A DNA stretch of 64,000 nucleotides from Amedibacterium intestinale (GTDB lineage: Bacteria; Bacillota_I; Bacilli_A; Erysipelotrichales; Erysipelotrichaceae). Position 1 is the stretch's first letter; every line of letters begins with the position of its first letter. Of this stretch, positions 8,527 through 16,841 are shown piece by piece. Location of the stretch: positions 1,860,001 through 1,924,000 of the forward strand of contig NZ_AP019711.1 of NCBI RefSeq assembly GCF_010537335.1, in the 5' to 3' direction. Made by a program: the position numbers and the translations under genes. The notes below the pieces were generated by a model. It was not told the DNA's origin, did not search any database, and saw only the letters and a list, made by a program, of their open reading frames with translations.

Positions 8527-8946
8527 CTACATATCCTTTGTATATAAGAATTTAAAAGAATCTCCATCTTGAATCTTTAATTCTTCTACAGCAGGACACA
8601 TCCCACTTTCTTTACATGTTTCGTTATTGTCACTTTCATACAGCCACCATGGTCCCTTGTTAAAGTCTTGTTTTAACCCACTCATTTCATCGATGTAGGC
8701 TCCATAGCTTCCATCTTTAAAAACGACATCCAATTCTTCACACTTTTCTAAAAAATCATACAAAGTATTGATTTGTCCTGTCTGTGTAATATCTTTATTC
8801 ACTAATTCTTTTCCATTTACCTTATCTTCTACCACAACATGAAGTGTCACTTCTTTTTCTTCACCTGCTGGTTCTTTTTTCTCACTGCATCCACTTAACA
8901 TAATACCCAATCCTAAAACCAGTGATAAAATAATTGTTTTTTTCAT
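8527..8946 (-). CDS. DUF4430 (transcobalamin-like) lipoprotein
   Basis: A 139-residue exported lipoprotein. The signal peptide ends in lipobox LSGC with the lipidated Cys at residue 20. The mature part contains a DUF4430-type domain, the fold shared with the C-terminal beta domain of animal transcobalamin and intrinsic factor, including the conserved GPWWLYESDNNE stretch near residues 98-109. It is the middle gene of an operon under a cobalamin riboswitch, so the likely role is capturing corrinoid at the outside of the membrane. No ECF or BtuF-type importer is in the operon; a partner must lie elsewhere. Domain call fairly sure, ligand inferred. Confidence 0.75.
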   Translation of the reverse strand: MKKTIILSLVLGLGIMLSGCSEKKEPAGEEKEVTLHVVVEDKVNGKELVNKDITQTGQINTLYDFLEKCEELDVVFKDGSYGAYIDEMSGLKQDFNKGPWWLYESDNNETCKESGMCPAVEELKIQDGDSFKFLYTKDM

Positions 8947-9015
8947 ACTCTGCTCTCTCCTATTTTATATTTTTTCTTTTCTGGAAGCTGCTGTTTTCAC
9001 AAAAGAACGTGTTTT

Positions 9016-9510
9016 TCAATTTCCATAAGACAAAGATTGAAATATCAATTCTTCTGTATTTTCATTTTTATTTTCATATAATGCCATAACAAAAAATAAA
9101 TTTGACAATAGGTTAAAAAGCTCATATATATTTTTATCTACTTCTTTTTCTTTTTGAATCTTTACGATCCATCGTACAATATTCTTGCATTCACTTCGTA
9201 ATACATGTAAATAAGAAGCCCCTATACATCCAACAGGAAGATAAAATTCTTTATATAGTACTTCATATTTTTTATAGAGTGCTTCTACTTTTTTAAAACG
9301 TTCTTCATCAATTGCATTCTTTCCACGAATAGAGCCATTTGCATGGTAAATCGTTTCACATAAAAACAACAAATCTTCTTTATCTATATGTTTTATATAA
9401 TGCATGGCTAATCCTAAAAAGCTTGCTAAACGATCGGTTGCGATTTCATAATCACATTGACTGGATACTTCATCTAAAAAACTATATGCACAATATCCCA
9501 TACTTCCCAT
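9016..9510 (-). CDS. PduO-type cobalamin adenosyltransferase-like protein, short N-terminus
   Basis: About 164 residues when started at 9510. The helical core matches PduO-type ATP:cob(I)alamin adenosyltransferases, especially the C-terminal signature LHVLRSECKNIVRW followed by NLLSNLFFVMALYEN. The usual N-terminal ATP loop (T-K-T-G-D-x-G) is missing. The frame runs on into the riboswitch (to 9591), but that part encodes no recognisable enzyme sequence, and the Shine-Dalgarno before either ATG (9510 or 9501) is weak. It is first gene after a B12 riboswitch. It may be a degenerate enzyme, a corrinoid-binding protein, or an enzyme of altered mechanism. Confidence 0.65.
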   Translation of the reverse strand: MGSMGYCAYSFLDEVSSQCDYEIATDRLASFLGLAMHYIKHIDKEDLLFLCETIYHANGSIRGKNAIDEERFKKVEALYKKYEVLYKEFYLPVGCIGASYLHVLRSECKNIVRWIVKIQKEKEVDKNIYELFNLLSNLFFVMALYENKNENTEELIFQSLSYGN

Positions 9511-9735
9511 CTTTTCTAAAAAAAAGTCTGTTTTTAGGCAGACAAAAAGGAATTCCTTTTTTCTTGAGCCCAGAAGAAAAAGTGTATACAAAAGGCAGGT
9601 CTACCGGCTTCGTTTCATCCTTTGATCACCTTCCCATATTTCTACAGTGGTATTCGATCATTGTCCACATCACGGTTGCTGGGGCAGCTAAAGCTTATCT
9701 TTATTCCCTATTAAGTATTACTACACCATTTTGTA
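9504..9735 (-). promoter_or_regulatory. Cobalamin riboswitch with expression platform
   Basis: On the minus strand the leader shows the cobalamin aptamer landmarks in order: GGGAA, AGCTGCCCCAGCAACCGTGA, CCACTG, GGGAAGG, GATGAAACGAAGCC and the B12 box GCCGGTAGACCTGCC ending near 9594. The aptamer covers about 9594-9735. It is followed by palindrome AAAAAGGAATTCCTTTTT and a short stem GTCTG/CAGAC plus a run of nine T (to about 9504), which could be anti-terminator and terminator. It controls the three-gene operon downstream; B12 would be expected to switch it off. Confidence 0.9.
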
Positions 9736-9804
9736 TGTATTTGATTGTATATTCTTTATCTTCATACGTAAACCTTATGAATCTATAAAACAGCCTCCCT
9801 ATAC

Positions 9805-9833
9805 ATAGTAGGGTATTTAGAGTAGATTTTCAA
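9805..9833 (-). promoter_or_regulatory. Promoter of the cobalamin operon
   Basis: Minus-strand -35 TTGAAA (9833-9828), 17-bp spacer, -10 TACTAT (9810-9805), placed about 70 bp ahead of the aptamer. The -10 is a weak match. Confidence 0.5.
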
Positions 9834-9940
9834 GAATTCCTTTTTTATTATGATAAAAATTATACTTCATCTTCAAATTCTTGAGCATAATACACATGAT
9901 TCGTCTTATTCCTAATATAAGAAGGTCAAACTGAAGTTTT

Positions 9941-10420
9941 TTACTTCGCAAGTTTATTTAATGTTTCACCAGCAATTCTATATACCGTCCAATCGGACAT
10001 AGGTTCTGCACCCAATGATAAGTAAAAATCAATACTTGACTTATTCCAATCAAGACACCACCATTCCAAGCGACCACATTTTCGTTCAACAGCAATAGCT
10101 GCAAGTTTCTTTAATATTGCTTTCCCATATCCATTTCCTCTATATTCTGGAGAAACATATAAATCTTCAAGATACAAGCCTGCTCTACCTAAAAAAGTAG
10201 AAAAGTTATGAAAAAATAGTGCAAAACCAATCTCTTTATCACCCAGACAAGCAAAAATCACTTCTGCTTTTTCTTTATCAAAAATCCACTCCTCAAGAGT
10301 TTCTTCATCGCAAACTACTTCATTTAACATTTTCTCATACTCTGCAAGTTCTTGAATAAATCTTAAAATCAAGGAAACATCTTTACGCTGTGCATATCTA
10401 AAATGTAAGTTCATATCCAT
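9941..10420 (-). CDS. GNAT acetyltransferase, diamine/spermidine acetyltransferase-like
   Basis: A 159-residue GNAT enzyme. The acetyl-CoA loop is YRGNGYGKAIL (about residues 93-103). The flanking LYLEDLYVSPE and CGRLEWWCLDWNKSSIDFY segments match the SSAT-like branch, which acetylates diamines and polyamines. The start at 10420 has AGAGGTTAAT upstream. It stands alone, in the same direction as its neighbours. Substrate by family resemblance only. Confidence 0.8.
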   Translation of the reverse strand: MDMNLHFRYAQRKDVSLILRFIQELAEYEKMLNEVVCDEETLEEWIFDKEKAEVIFACLGDKEIGFALFFHNFSTFLGRAGLYLEDLYVSPEYRGNGYGKAILKKLAAIAVERKCGRLEWWCLDWNKSSIDFYLSLGAEPMSDWTVYRIAGETLNKLAK

Positions 10421-10583
10421 ATCATTAACCTCTCAAACGCTAATTTATCTTTCTGTAACTTTAAATATAGCACTTTCTATTTTAGATGCAACTTTTTTTC
10501 TATCTCTTTACTACTTAAAAACCTCATATGTAAAAAAGACAAGGAAATCCTCAAATAAAGAATCTCATTGTCTTTCTTGATCA

Positions 10584-12272
10584 TTAGTTGAAATTGTATG
10601 CTGTAACGATAGGCTCACGATTTTGTACAACATCATTATAATATTCATACAGGCATATTCCTAAGAAACTTCCTGAAATATTATAGATATTCTGAAATCC
10701 ATGTCCCTGTAAAGCCAATGTGGCATTATAGCTTCTTTGTGCACTTCTACAATGAAGATACACTGGACGATCTGTTGGAATTTCATCCAAGCGATCTCTA
10801 ATTTGACTTAATGGAATATTCACAGCTGTTTTAAGATGTCCTTTTGCAAATTCATGTTCTTCTCTTACATCAATGATATATGCATTTGATTCTACCAGTC
10901 CTCTGACTTCGTCTACACGTACCTGACGATATGTCTTCTGCAACAAGTTTCCTGCAACTAAACCTGCATAGTTTCCGGCATCTTTAGCAGTTGAGAATGG
11001 AGGTGCATAACATAGTTCCAAATCTCTTAAATCATCCACAGTTCCTCCAAATTTCAGTAATGTCGCTACGATATCAATACGTTTTGCGGCATCTCCTTTG
11101 GAAATCGCCTGTGCTCCTAAAACTTTTCCGGTTGGCACTTCATAAATCAGTTTATAGTGAAGCGGATAACTTTCCGGCATAATTCCTACTTTATCCTGTG
11201 GAATCACATAGGCAATATCATAGGAAATCTCTTCTGCTTCACATTGTGCAGCTGTAAGTCCTGTGCTTGCCGCATTATAATCAAACACTTTGATACAGCT
11301 GGAACCAATATATCCGCTATTGCGTACAGGACGTCCATAAATATGATCTGCAGCTGCTCTTGCCTGTTTTTGTGCAGGCCCTGCCAATGCCAGCTGGAAA
11401 GGTTTATGCGTTAATGCATTGTATACTTCAATGGCATCTCCAACTGCATAAATATCTGGATCACTTGTACGATAATTTGCATCTACTTTAATTGCGCCAC
11501 GCGCATTTAGATCCAGGCCTGCCTGTTTTGCCAAGAAAGAATCCGGTGCAACACCAACAGCCATAACAACCGCTTCCCCTTCAACAACTTTTCCAGAGGC
11601 AAGTATCATATTAGAATCTTTAAATTCGACTGTCTTATCTCCAACAATCAGCTGTACTCCTTTATCCAGCATTTCTTTATGTAAAATTTGCACCATATCA
11701 TAATCATATGTACGCAAAATTTGAGGCATTGCCTCTACCAGAGAAACTTCATATCCGGCTTCAATCAGATTTTCCGCAACTTCTACACCGATGAATCCTC
11801 CACCAAGCACAGAAACTTTCTTTACATTATTTTCTTTTAAGAAATGATATAATTTTGCGATATCGACAACATTTTTCACAATAAACGTATTCGCATTTTC
11901 AATGCCTTTAATTGGTGGAACAATGGCATTTCCACCAGGAGATAAAATCAGCTTATCATAAGTTTCTTCATATTCCTGTCCATTCTCAAGATTTCTTACT
12001 TTTACTTTTTTTAAATCTCTATCAATCGATAAAACTTCACTGGATGTACGTGCCTGAATATTATACTGCTTTGCAAACTGTACTGGATTCATTAACACGA
12101 GTGATTCTGTTTTTCCAATCGTTTCACTTAAACGATAAGGCAAACAGCAATTGGAAAAAGATACATGAGGTCCTTTTTCAAACATGATTATTTCTGCTTT
12201 CTCATCAAGACGTCTTAAACGTGCAGCGCTGCTGGCACCTCCTGCAACGCCTCCTACAATTACATATTTCAT
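10584..12272 (-). CDS. CoA-disulfide reductase with C-terminal rhodanese domain
   Basis: A 562-residue fusion. Residues 1-445 are a pyridine nucleotide-disulfide oxidoreductase with N-terminal FAD motif (GGVAGGASSA), the active-site SNCCLPY with cysteines at 42-43, and a central NAD(P)H fold (VLGGGFIGVEVAE). Residues about 455-550 are a rhodanese domain with catalytic loop HCRSAQRS. CoADR-RHD proteins reduce CoA disulfides, persulfides or polysulfides and contribute to thiol balance and sulfur metabolism in anaerobes. The rhodanese cysteine is present, so sulfur transfer is plausible. It is a single gene upstream of the flavodoxin operon end. Confidence 0.9.
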   Translation of the reverse strand: MKYVIVGGVAGGASSAARLRRLDEKAEIIMFEKGPHVSFSNCCLPYRLSETIGKTESLVLMNPVQFAKQYNIQARTSSEVLSIDRDLKKVKVRNLENGQEYEETYDKLILSPGGNAIVPPIKGIENANTFIVKNVVDIAKLYHFLKENNVKKVSVLGGGFIGVEVAENLIEAGYEVSLVEAMPQILRTYDYDMVQILHKEMLDKGVQLIVGDKTVEFKDSNMILASGKVVEGEAVVMAVGVAPDSFLAKQAGLDLNARGAIKVDANYRTSDPDIYAVGDAIEVYNALTHKPFQLALAGPAQKQARAAADHIYGRPVRNSGYIGSSCIKVFDYNAASTGLTAAQCEAEEISYDIAYVIPQDKVGIMPESYPLHYKLIYEVPTGKVLGAQAISKGDAAKRIDIVATLLKFGGTVDDLRDLELCYAPPFSTAKDAGNYAGLVAGNLLQKTYRQVRVDEVRGLVESNAYIIDVREEHEFAKGHLKTAVNIPLSQIRDRLDEIPTDRPVYLHCRSAQRSYNATLALQGHGFQNIYNISGSFLGICLYEYYNDVVQNREPIVTAYNFN

Positions 12273-12400
12273 CTTAATTCCTCCTAAGTATATATCTATT
12301 TCTATCTTAATGATATCCAGGCAATGGTGTCAAGCATTTTACTTTCTAAGAAATATAAATCATAATATCCTGTTACTTGCTTTCTGCTATTTAATGTATA

Positions 12401-12445
12401 AAAAAAGCATAGCTTCACTTCTTATTTACAAAACTATGCTTTTTA
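12401..12445 (-). terminator. Strong bidirectional terminator after flavodoxin
   Basis: An 11-bp stem of AAAAAGCATAG pairing with CTATGCTTTTT, with A and T tracts on both sides, just past the flavodoxin stop. Confidence 0.8.
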
Positions 12446-12452
12446 CTCTTAT

Positions 12453-12935
12453 TTAAGATATATGCATGTTATCCAGCCATTTCTTTATTTTCTCTTTTGT
12501 AACATTTCCATTCAACATTGTAGTGGATTTCCAGTTTACTTCTTCACTGCAGCTTGCATGTAAATACATATCTGTTTTTCCTGCTCCACTTCCTCCCGAA
12601 GTCGCAAATGGAACAATTGTTTTTCCTTTAAAATCATAACTTTCTAAAAAAGTATTGATAATCGTTGGCGCAATATACCACCAAATTGGAAAACCAAGAT
12701 AAATAACATCATAGGCTTCCATGTTTTCTACTTTATTACCAATTGCAGGTCGAGAGGACTTATCCTTCATTTCTACACTGCTTCTTGAGGAGCTGTCCAT
12801 CCAGTTTAAATCTGCAGAAGTATAAGGTTCTTTCGGTTTAATTTCATATAAATCTGCATGTAGTGTATCCGCAATCAACTTTGCGGCTTTTTCTGTAGTT
12901 CCACTGCAGGAAAAATATGCAACTAAAGATTTCAT
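12453..12935 (-). CDS. Flavodoxin
   Basis: A 160-residue flavodoxin-like protein. The FMN phosphate loop SCSGTTEKAA is at residues 9-18, and flavin-ring loops follow at GFPIWWYIAP and TSGGSGAG. The shape resembles the flavodoxins found in clostridial and lactic stress operons with aldo/keto reductases. It is the last gene of a five-gene operon (MATE pump, CMD protein, aldo/keto reductase, cupin, flavodoxin), 15 bp after the cupin. Likely an electron donor to a partner reductase. Confidence 0.88.
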   Translation of the reverse strand: MKSLVAYFSCSGTTEKAAKLIADTLHADLYEIKPKEPYTSADLNWMDSSSRSSVEMKDKSSRPAIGNKVENMEAYDVIYLGFPIWWYIAPTIINTFLESYDFKGKTIVPFATSGGSGAGKTDMYLHASCSEEVNWKSTTMLNGNVTKEKIKKWLDNMHIS

Positions 12936-12950
12936 AAGACTTCTCCTTCC

Positions 12951-13349
12951 CTATAAAGCATTATATTCTTCATCACTTAGCGCTTCACACCATTCATTGG
13001 ATGCTCCATCTGCTGGAACTTCAATCGCAAGATGGCTAAACCAGCTATCTTTGGCAGCACCATGCCAATGTTTTACTTCAGGTGGAATATTTACAACATC
13101 TCCAGGATGAAGTTCCTGAGCAGGTTTTCCCCATTCCTGATAATATCCTTTTCCCGCAGTTACTAATAAAATCTGTCCACCTTTATGATGAATGTGCCAG
13201 TTGTTTCTACAAGAAGGTTCAAACGTAACATTTGCGACTCCAACAGGAGATGTTGTTAACATGTTTAAATAACTTTGCCCAACAAAATACTGTGCAAATG
13301 CATCGTTTTTCTCTCCACTTTCAAAAATCTGATCTTCTCTGTCTTTCAT
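12951..13349 (-). CDS. Cupin-domain protein
   Basis: A single-domain cupin of 132 residues from the ATG at 13349, which has AGGAGAAAACAAA upstream. The frame is open a further 18 codons, overlapping the preceding gene, but without a ribosome binding site. Metal ligands appear in HIHHKGGQ and in the second motif VKHWHGA. Such cupins accompany carboxymuconolactone-decarboxylase-like proteins and quinone or aldehyde detoxification genes, as here. Enzymatic activity unknown. Confidence 0.85.
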   Translation of the reverse strand: MKDREDQIFESGEKNDAFAQYFVGQSYLNMLTTSPVGVANVTFEPSCRNNWHIHHKGGQILLVTAGKGYYQEWGKPAQELHPGDVVNIPPEVKHWHGAAKDSWFSHLAIEVPADGASNEWCEALSDEEYNAL

Positions 13350-13371
13350 TTTGTTTTCTCCTTTCTCTTTT

Positions 13372-14409
13372 CTATATTTTCTGATTTCCTGTTGACCATA
13401 CATGTTTACTTTTAGAAGTTTCCTGTGTATTTTGTGCCATCACACCTACTAATGGATGAGGTACATAACATTCTTCCAAATACGCAATATCTTCTTCACT
13501 TAATTTCAAATCAACCGCTTTTGCAGCCCCTTCAATGTGTGATAATTTGGTGCTTCCTACAACTGGAGATTCTACTTTTGTAAGAAGCCATGCAAGAGAT
13601 ATTTCACTCATGCTTACCTTATATTTATCTGCCAATTCACTCACTCGATCGATTATGATTTGATCTTGTTTTGCACTGGCATCATATTTTAATTTCGCAT
13701 AGCTGTCTTCCACTAGACGTTTTGAAGTTTCCCCAGGATGTTTTGAAAGTCTTCCTCCAGCTAAAGCACTGTAAGGAGTCATGGCAATATTATCCTGCGC
13801 ACATATTTTTGCCATTTCTCTTTCTTCTTCACGAAATAACAAATTATAATGTCCCTGAATAGAAATAAACTTCGCAAATCCATATTTATCCGCAAGTGCA
13901 TTTGCCTGTGCAAGCTGATAAGCATAGCAGTTGGAAATTCCAATATAGCGTACTTTCCCTGCTTTTACCATTTCATTTAATCCTTCCATAATATCATAAA
14001 GCGGTGTTTGATAATCCCACATATGATAAATATATAAATCTACATAATCCATTCCTAAATTTTCAAGACTTTTGTTTAACATTCTTTCTATATGCTGCTG
14101 CCCTGTAATCCCCATATCAATTTCTTCCTGTGTTCTTGGAAGAAATTTTGTCGCAACAACGACATCTTCTCTTTTCGCAAAGTCACGAAGTGCACGTCCA
14201 AGGTAGCGCTCACTTGTACCACTTTGATAGGCAATGGCAGTATCAAAAAAGTTTACACCTAATTCTAATCCTCGCTTAATAATTTCACGAGAATGTGCTT
14301 CATCCAAGGTCCATGTATGCTGGCCGTTTTGCGCATCTCCAAATCCCATACATCCCATACAAATACGAGATACCATTAAATCTGAATTACCAAGTCTGAC
14401 ATATTGCAT
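13372..14409 (-). CDS. Aldo/keto reductase
   Basis: A 345-residue NADPH-dependent (beta/alpha)8 reductase. The catalytic tetrad is visible: Asp and Tyr in FFDTAIAYQSG, Lys in VVATKFLPR and His in LYIYHMWD. The NADP-phosphate binding end VVGSTKLSHIEGA is near the C-terminus. It lies third in the stress operon between the CMD-like gene and the cupin, and its 3' end runs close to the cupin start, suggesting coupled translation. Likely reduces reactive carbonyls. Confidence 0.9.
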   Translation of the reverse strand: MQYVRLGNSDLMVSRICMGCMGFGDAQNGQHTWTLDEAHSREIIKRGLELGVNFFDTAIAYQSGTSERYLGRALRDFAKREDVVVATKFLPRTQEEIDMGITGQQHIERMLNKSLENLGMDYVDLYIYHMWDYQTPLYDIMEGLNEMVKAGKVRYIGISNCYAYQLAQANALADKYGFAKFISIQGHYNLLFREEEREMAKICAQDNIAMTPYSALAGGRLSKHPGETSKRLVEDSYAKLKYDASAKQDQIIIDRVSELADKYKVSMSEISLAWLLTKVESPVVGSTKLSHIEGAAKAVDLKLSEEDIAYLEECYVPHPLVGVMAQNTQETSKSKHVWSTGNQKI

Positions 14410-14439
14410 TTTTATTCCCTGCCTTTCTTACGAAAATAA

Positions 14440-15123
14440 CTACTCTTTTGCTTTGTTTACACAGGAAAGAGCATTTAAACTTCTAGGATAACCAATATAA
14501 GGCAAACATTCCAATACGATATTTTCTAAAAACTGTGCATCATTTCCAAGATTCATATTCCCTTTCGCATGGGCAATGACCTGTGGTTCACATCCCCCTT
14601 GTGCCATCAAAATACAAAATGTAACAATTTCTCTTTGTTTTAGATTCAGTCCAGTTCTTGTATAATAATCCCCAAAACAATTGGAAGCTAAATAATAATT
14701 GATCGTGCTGCTTTTCCATGCATCCTTCATATGTGCCCCAAAGATTTCTACCTGTGCAGCTTCTCCTTTTTCTAAACGATTTTTAAGTGTTGTCGTACTT
14801 TGTATTTCTAATGGAAGTGCAATTTCTTTTTCCTGGAAAGCTTCATTCACCGCTTGTAAAAATGGATATACTTTCCCAAAACCTGCATAATCAACTGCCT
14901 GATAAACGAGTTCTTTTATTTCTACCGGTGTCAATGTTTCTGTAACATATTCTAAAACCTTTTCTTTAAATAACGCAAGCGACTGTGAACCTAACAAAGC
15001 CGCCAGGATTGCTAAACTTTTTGTTTTTTCATCTACATCCTTATCCAGCTTCTTTTCCACTTCCTCTTCTACAAAATATTGAAATCTCTCCATAAATTCT
15101 GCATCTGTTTCATAAAATTTCAT
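14440..15123 (-). CDS. Carboxymuconolactone decarboxylase-family protein
   Basis: About 227 residues with two AhpD/CMD-like repeats, the first with the LAALLGSQSLALFKEKV helix and the second with TRTGLNLKQREIVTFCIL. The start at 15123 is chosen because GGATGGAAG precedes it; an ATG four codons upstream overlaps that site. Proteins of this fold act as decarboxylases or peroxidatic antioxidants; the typical CxxC of AhpD is not seen, so the activity is open. Second gene of the stress operon. Confidence 0.82.
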   Translation of the reverse strand: MKFYETDAEFMERFQYFVEEEVEKKLDKDVDEKTKSLAILAALLGSQSLALFKEKVLEYVTETLTPVEIKELVYQAVDYAGFGKVYPFLQAVNEAFQEKEIALPLEIQSTTTLKNRLEKGEAAQVEIFGAHMKDAWKSSTINYYLASNCFGDYYTRTGLNLKQREIVTFCILMAQGGCEPQVIAHAKGNMNLGNDAQFLENIVLECLPYIGYPRSLNALSCVNKAKE

Positions 15124-15153
15124 GTTTTCTTCCATCCTTTCTGCTATTCTTAT

Positions 15154-16524
15154 TTAAATCAAGGTAAATTCTTTCCATTTACCTGATCGAAACCTTAGAT
15201 AAAATATAAGACCTCTGCTTATCCAGTCTAAACACATCGCATACGCAATTCCCATTACACCCATATGAAGCATGATTCCAAATAAATAAGAAAGAATCAA
15301 ACGTACACCGATGGTCGTTCCTAACGAGATATACATAGTATATTTTACATCACCCGCAGCTCTTAACCCTTTTCCAAATGGATCGGCAAAAGGGTAGGCA
15401 AGGGCATTGCATATATTATGTACAAGAACTAAAAGAATTACCAAATGTTTTGTCTCTTCACCGACAGAAAAGAAATTTATCATAAATGGTGTAATGGCAA
15501 AAACTAGTAAATTCCATACTATTGAAAAAACAACTGTAATCTTTGTTAGTTTTTTTAAAAAGTAAACTGCCTGCTGTATATCTTTTGAACCCATGCACTG
15601 TCCAATAACCGTAATATATACAGGTCCCATCGTAACACCAACCAAAGCCGCAACACTCCATATGCTTTGCGCAATTCCATTGGCGGCAATCTGATATGTA
15701 CCAAACAATGCAATCACGCTGCTAAGCGCTACTTTTACAAATTGAAAGATACCACTTTCTATGCCATTAGGAATCGCAACTCTTAAAATACGAGACAGCA
15801 TTTCTTTATCCCATTTAAAAATATATTTTTTATCATATCGTATTCCATCATGTTCTTTGAAACATAAAACGGTAATGACAACGGCAGAGAAACTGCGTGC
15901 AAGCAAAGAAGGATAAGCAACACCTGCAACTCCAGCACGAAGTACAAATACACCAATGATGTTTCCAATCACATTAATGATATTGGATAAAATAGAAATA
16001 TGCATCGTTGTCTTTGTTTTTCCAATGCTTCGATACAAGGTAGCCCCTGCATTATAAACAGCTAATGCAGGATAGGAAAATACCGATATTCGTAAATAGG
16101 TAATGCATGCATCCATAACACTGCTTTCTACACGACCAAACAATAGCTGTAACAATGACTTGCCAAAAGGCAAGATACATAAAGAAAGAAACAGCGAAAA
16201 TAAAACAGAAATCATAAGCAGCTGACTAATTCCTTCCTTTGCCTTTGTATGCCATTTTCTTCCTATATACTGACTAACAACAACGGCTCCTCCAGATGCC
16301 AGTGCTGTAAATAAATATATAAAAATCGTATTAAACGAATTTACCAGTGATACTCCAGATACTGCAGCTTCTCCTACAAAACTTACCACAAAAGTATCTG
16401 CCAGTCCTACCAGCATCACAAGAAGCTGTTCTAGAAACAATGGTATGATCATGGCACGCAGTGTTTCATTTGTAAAAAACATTCTCTTTTCTTTATTTTC
16501 TATTACTATACTATCACTTTTCAT
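15154..16524 (-). CDS. MATE-family efflux transporter 1
   Basis: A membrane protein of 456 residues with about 12 helices in two homologous halves, typical of Na+ or H+-coupled multidrug and toxin extrusion pumps. The start at 16524 follows AAGGAAAGTGATT. It is the promoter-proximal gene of the operon that continues into the CMD protein, aldo/keto reductase, cupin and flavodoxin. That suggests it exports a toxic compound whose presence induces the whole set. A promoter and palindromic operator lie upstream. Confidence 0.88.
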   Translation of the reverse strand: MKSDSIVIENKEKRMFFTNETLRAMIIPLFLEQLLVMLVGLADTFVVSFVGEAAVSGVSLVNSFNTIFIYLFTALASGGAVVVSQYIGRKWHTKAKEGISQLLMISVLFSLFLSLCILPFGKSLLQLLFGRVESSVMDACITYLRISVFSYPALAVYNAGATLYRSIGKTKTTMHISILSNIINVIGNIIGVFVLRAGVAGVAYPSLLARSFSAVVITVLCFKEHDGIRYDKKYIFKWDKEMLSRILRVAIPNGIESGIFQFVKVALSSVIALFGTYQIAANGIAQSIWSVAALVGVTMGPVYITVIGQCMGSKDIQQAVYFLKKLTKITVVFSIVWNLLVFAITPFMINFFSVGEETKHLVILLVLVHNICNALAYPFADPFGKGLRAAGDVKYTMYISLGTTIGVRLILSYLFGIMLHMGVMGIAYAMCLDWISRGLIFYLRFRSGKWKEFTLI

Positions 16525-16566
16525 AATCACTTTCCTTACTTCATTTCTAATCTTTAATTCACTTCT

Positions 16567-16595
16567 ATTATAAAAAGTAAGACACTGTATGTCTA
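16567..16595 (-). promoter_or_regulatory. Promoter and palindromic operator of the MATE/stress operon
   Basis: Minus-strand -35 TAGACA (16595-16590), 17-bp spacer, -10 TATAAT (16572-16567). The spacer contains the inverted repeat AGACA-N5-TGTCT (16580-16594) overlapping the -35, a classic repressor position. A second palindrome, ATGCTTATTAAGCAT, lies at 16619-16633. Confidence 0.65.
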
Positions 16596-16715
16596 ATACC
16601 TATTATTTATATAACCTTATGCTTATTAAGCATGAAGTCGATACATTCCATTTTTCTATCTAATTTGTATAAAATACATCATTTCTAATTCTCTGCATCT
16701 ATTATTACACATAAT

Positions 16716-16748
16716 AAAAAGGTGTATATTCTTTAAGTTACACCTTTT
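16716..16748 (-). terminator. Terminator of MATE transporter 2
   Basis: Minus-strand stem AAAAGGTGTA/TACACCTTTT with T tract, about 95 bp past the stop. It is nearly the same sequence as the terminator at 18340-18375. The remaining part of the 317-bp gap holds only the stress-operon promoter. Confidence 0.75.
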
Positions 16749-16841
16749 GTTGAATATCGATTTATATATCTCATTATCGCTATTTTTCGATAACTAAAAT
16801 AAAGTTCTATTATCTTCATTCGTTAATAAATCAAAGTATTA

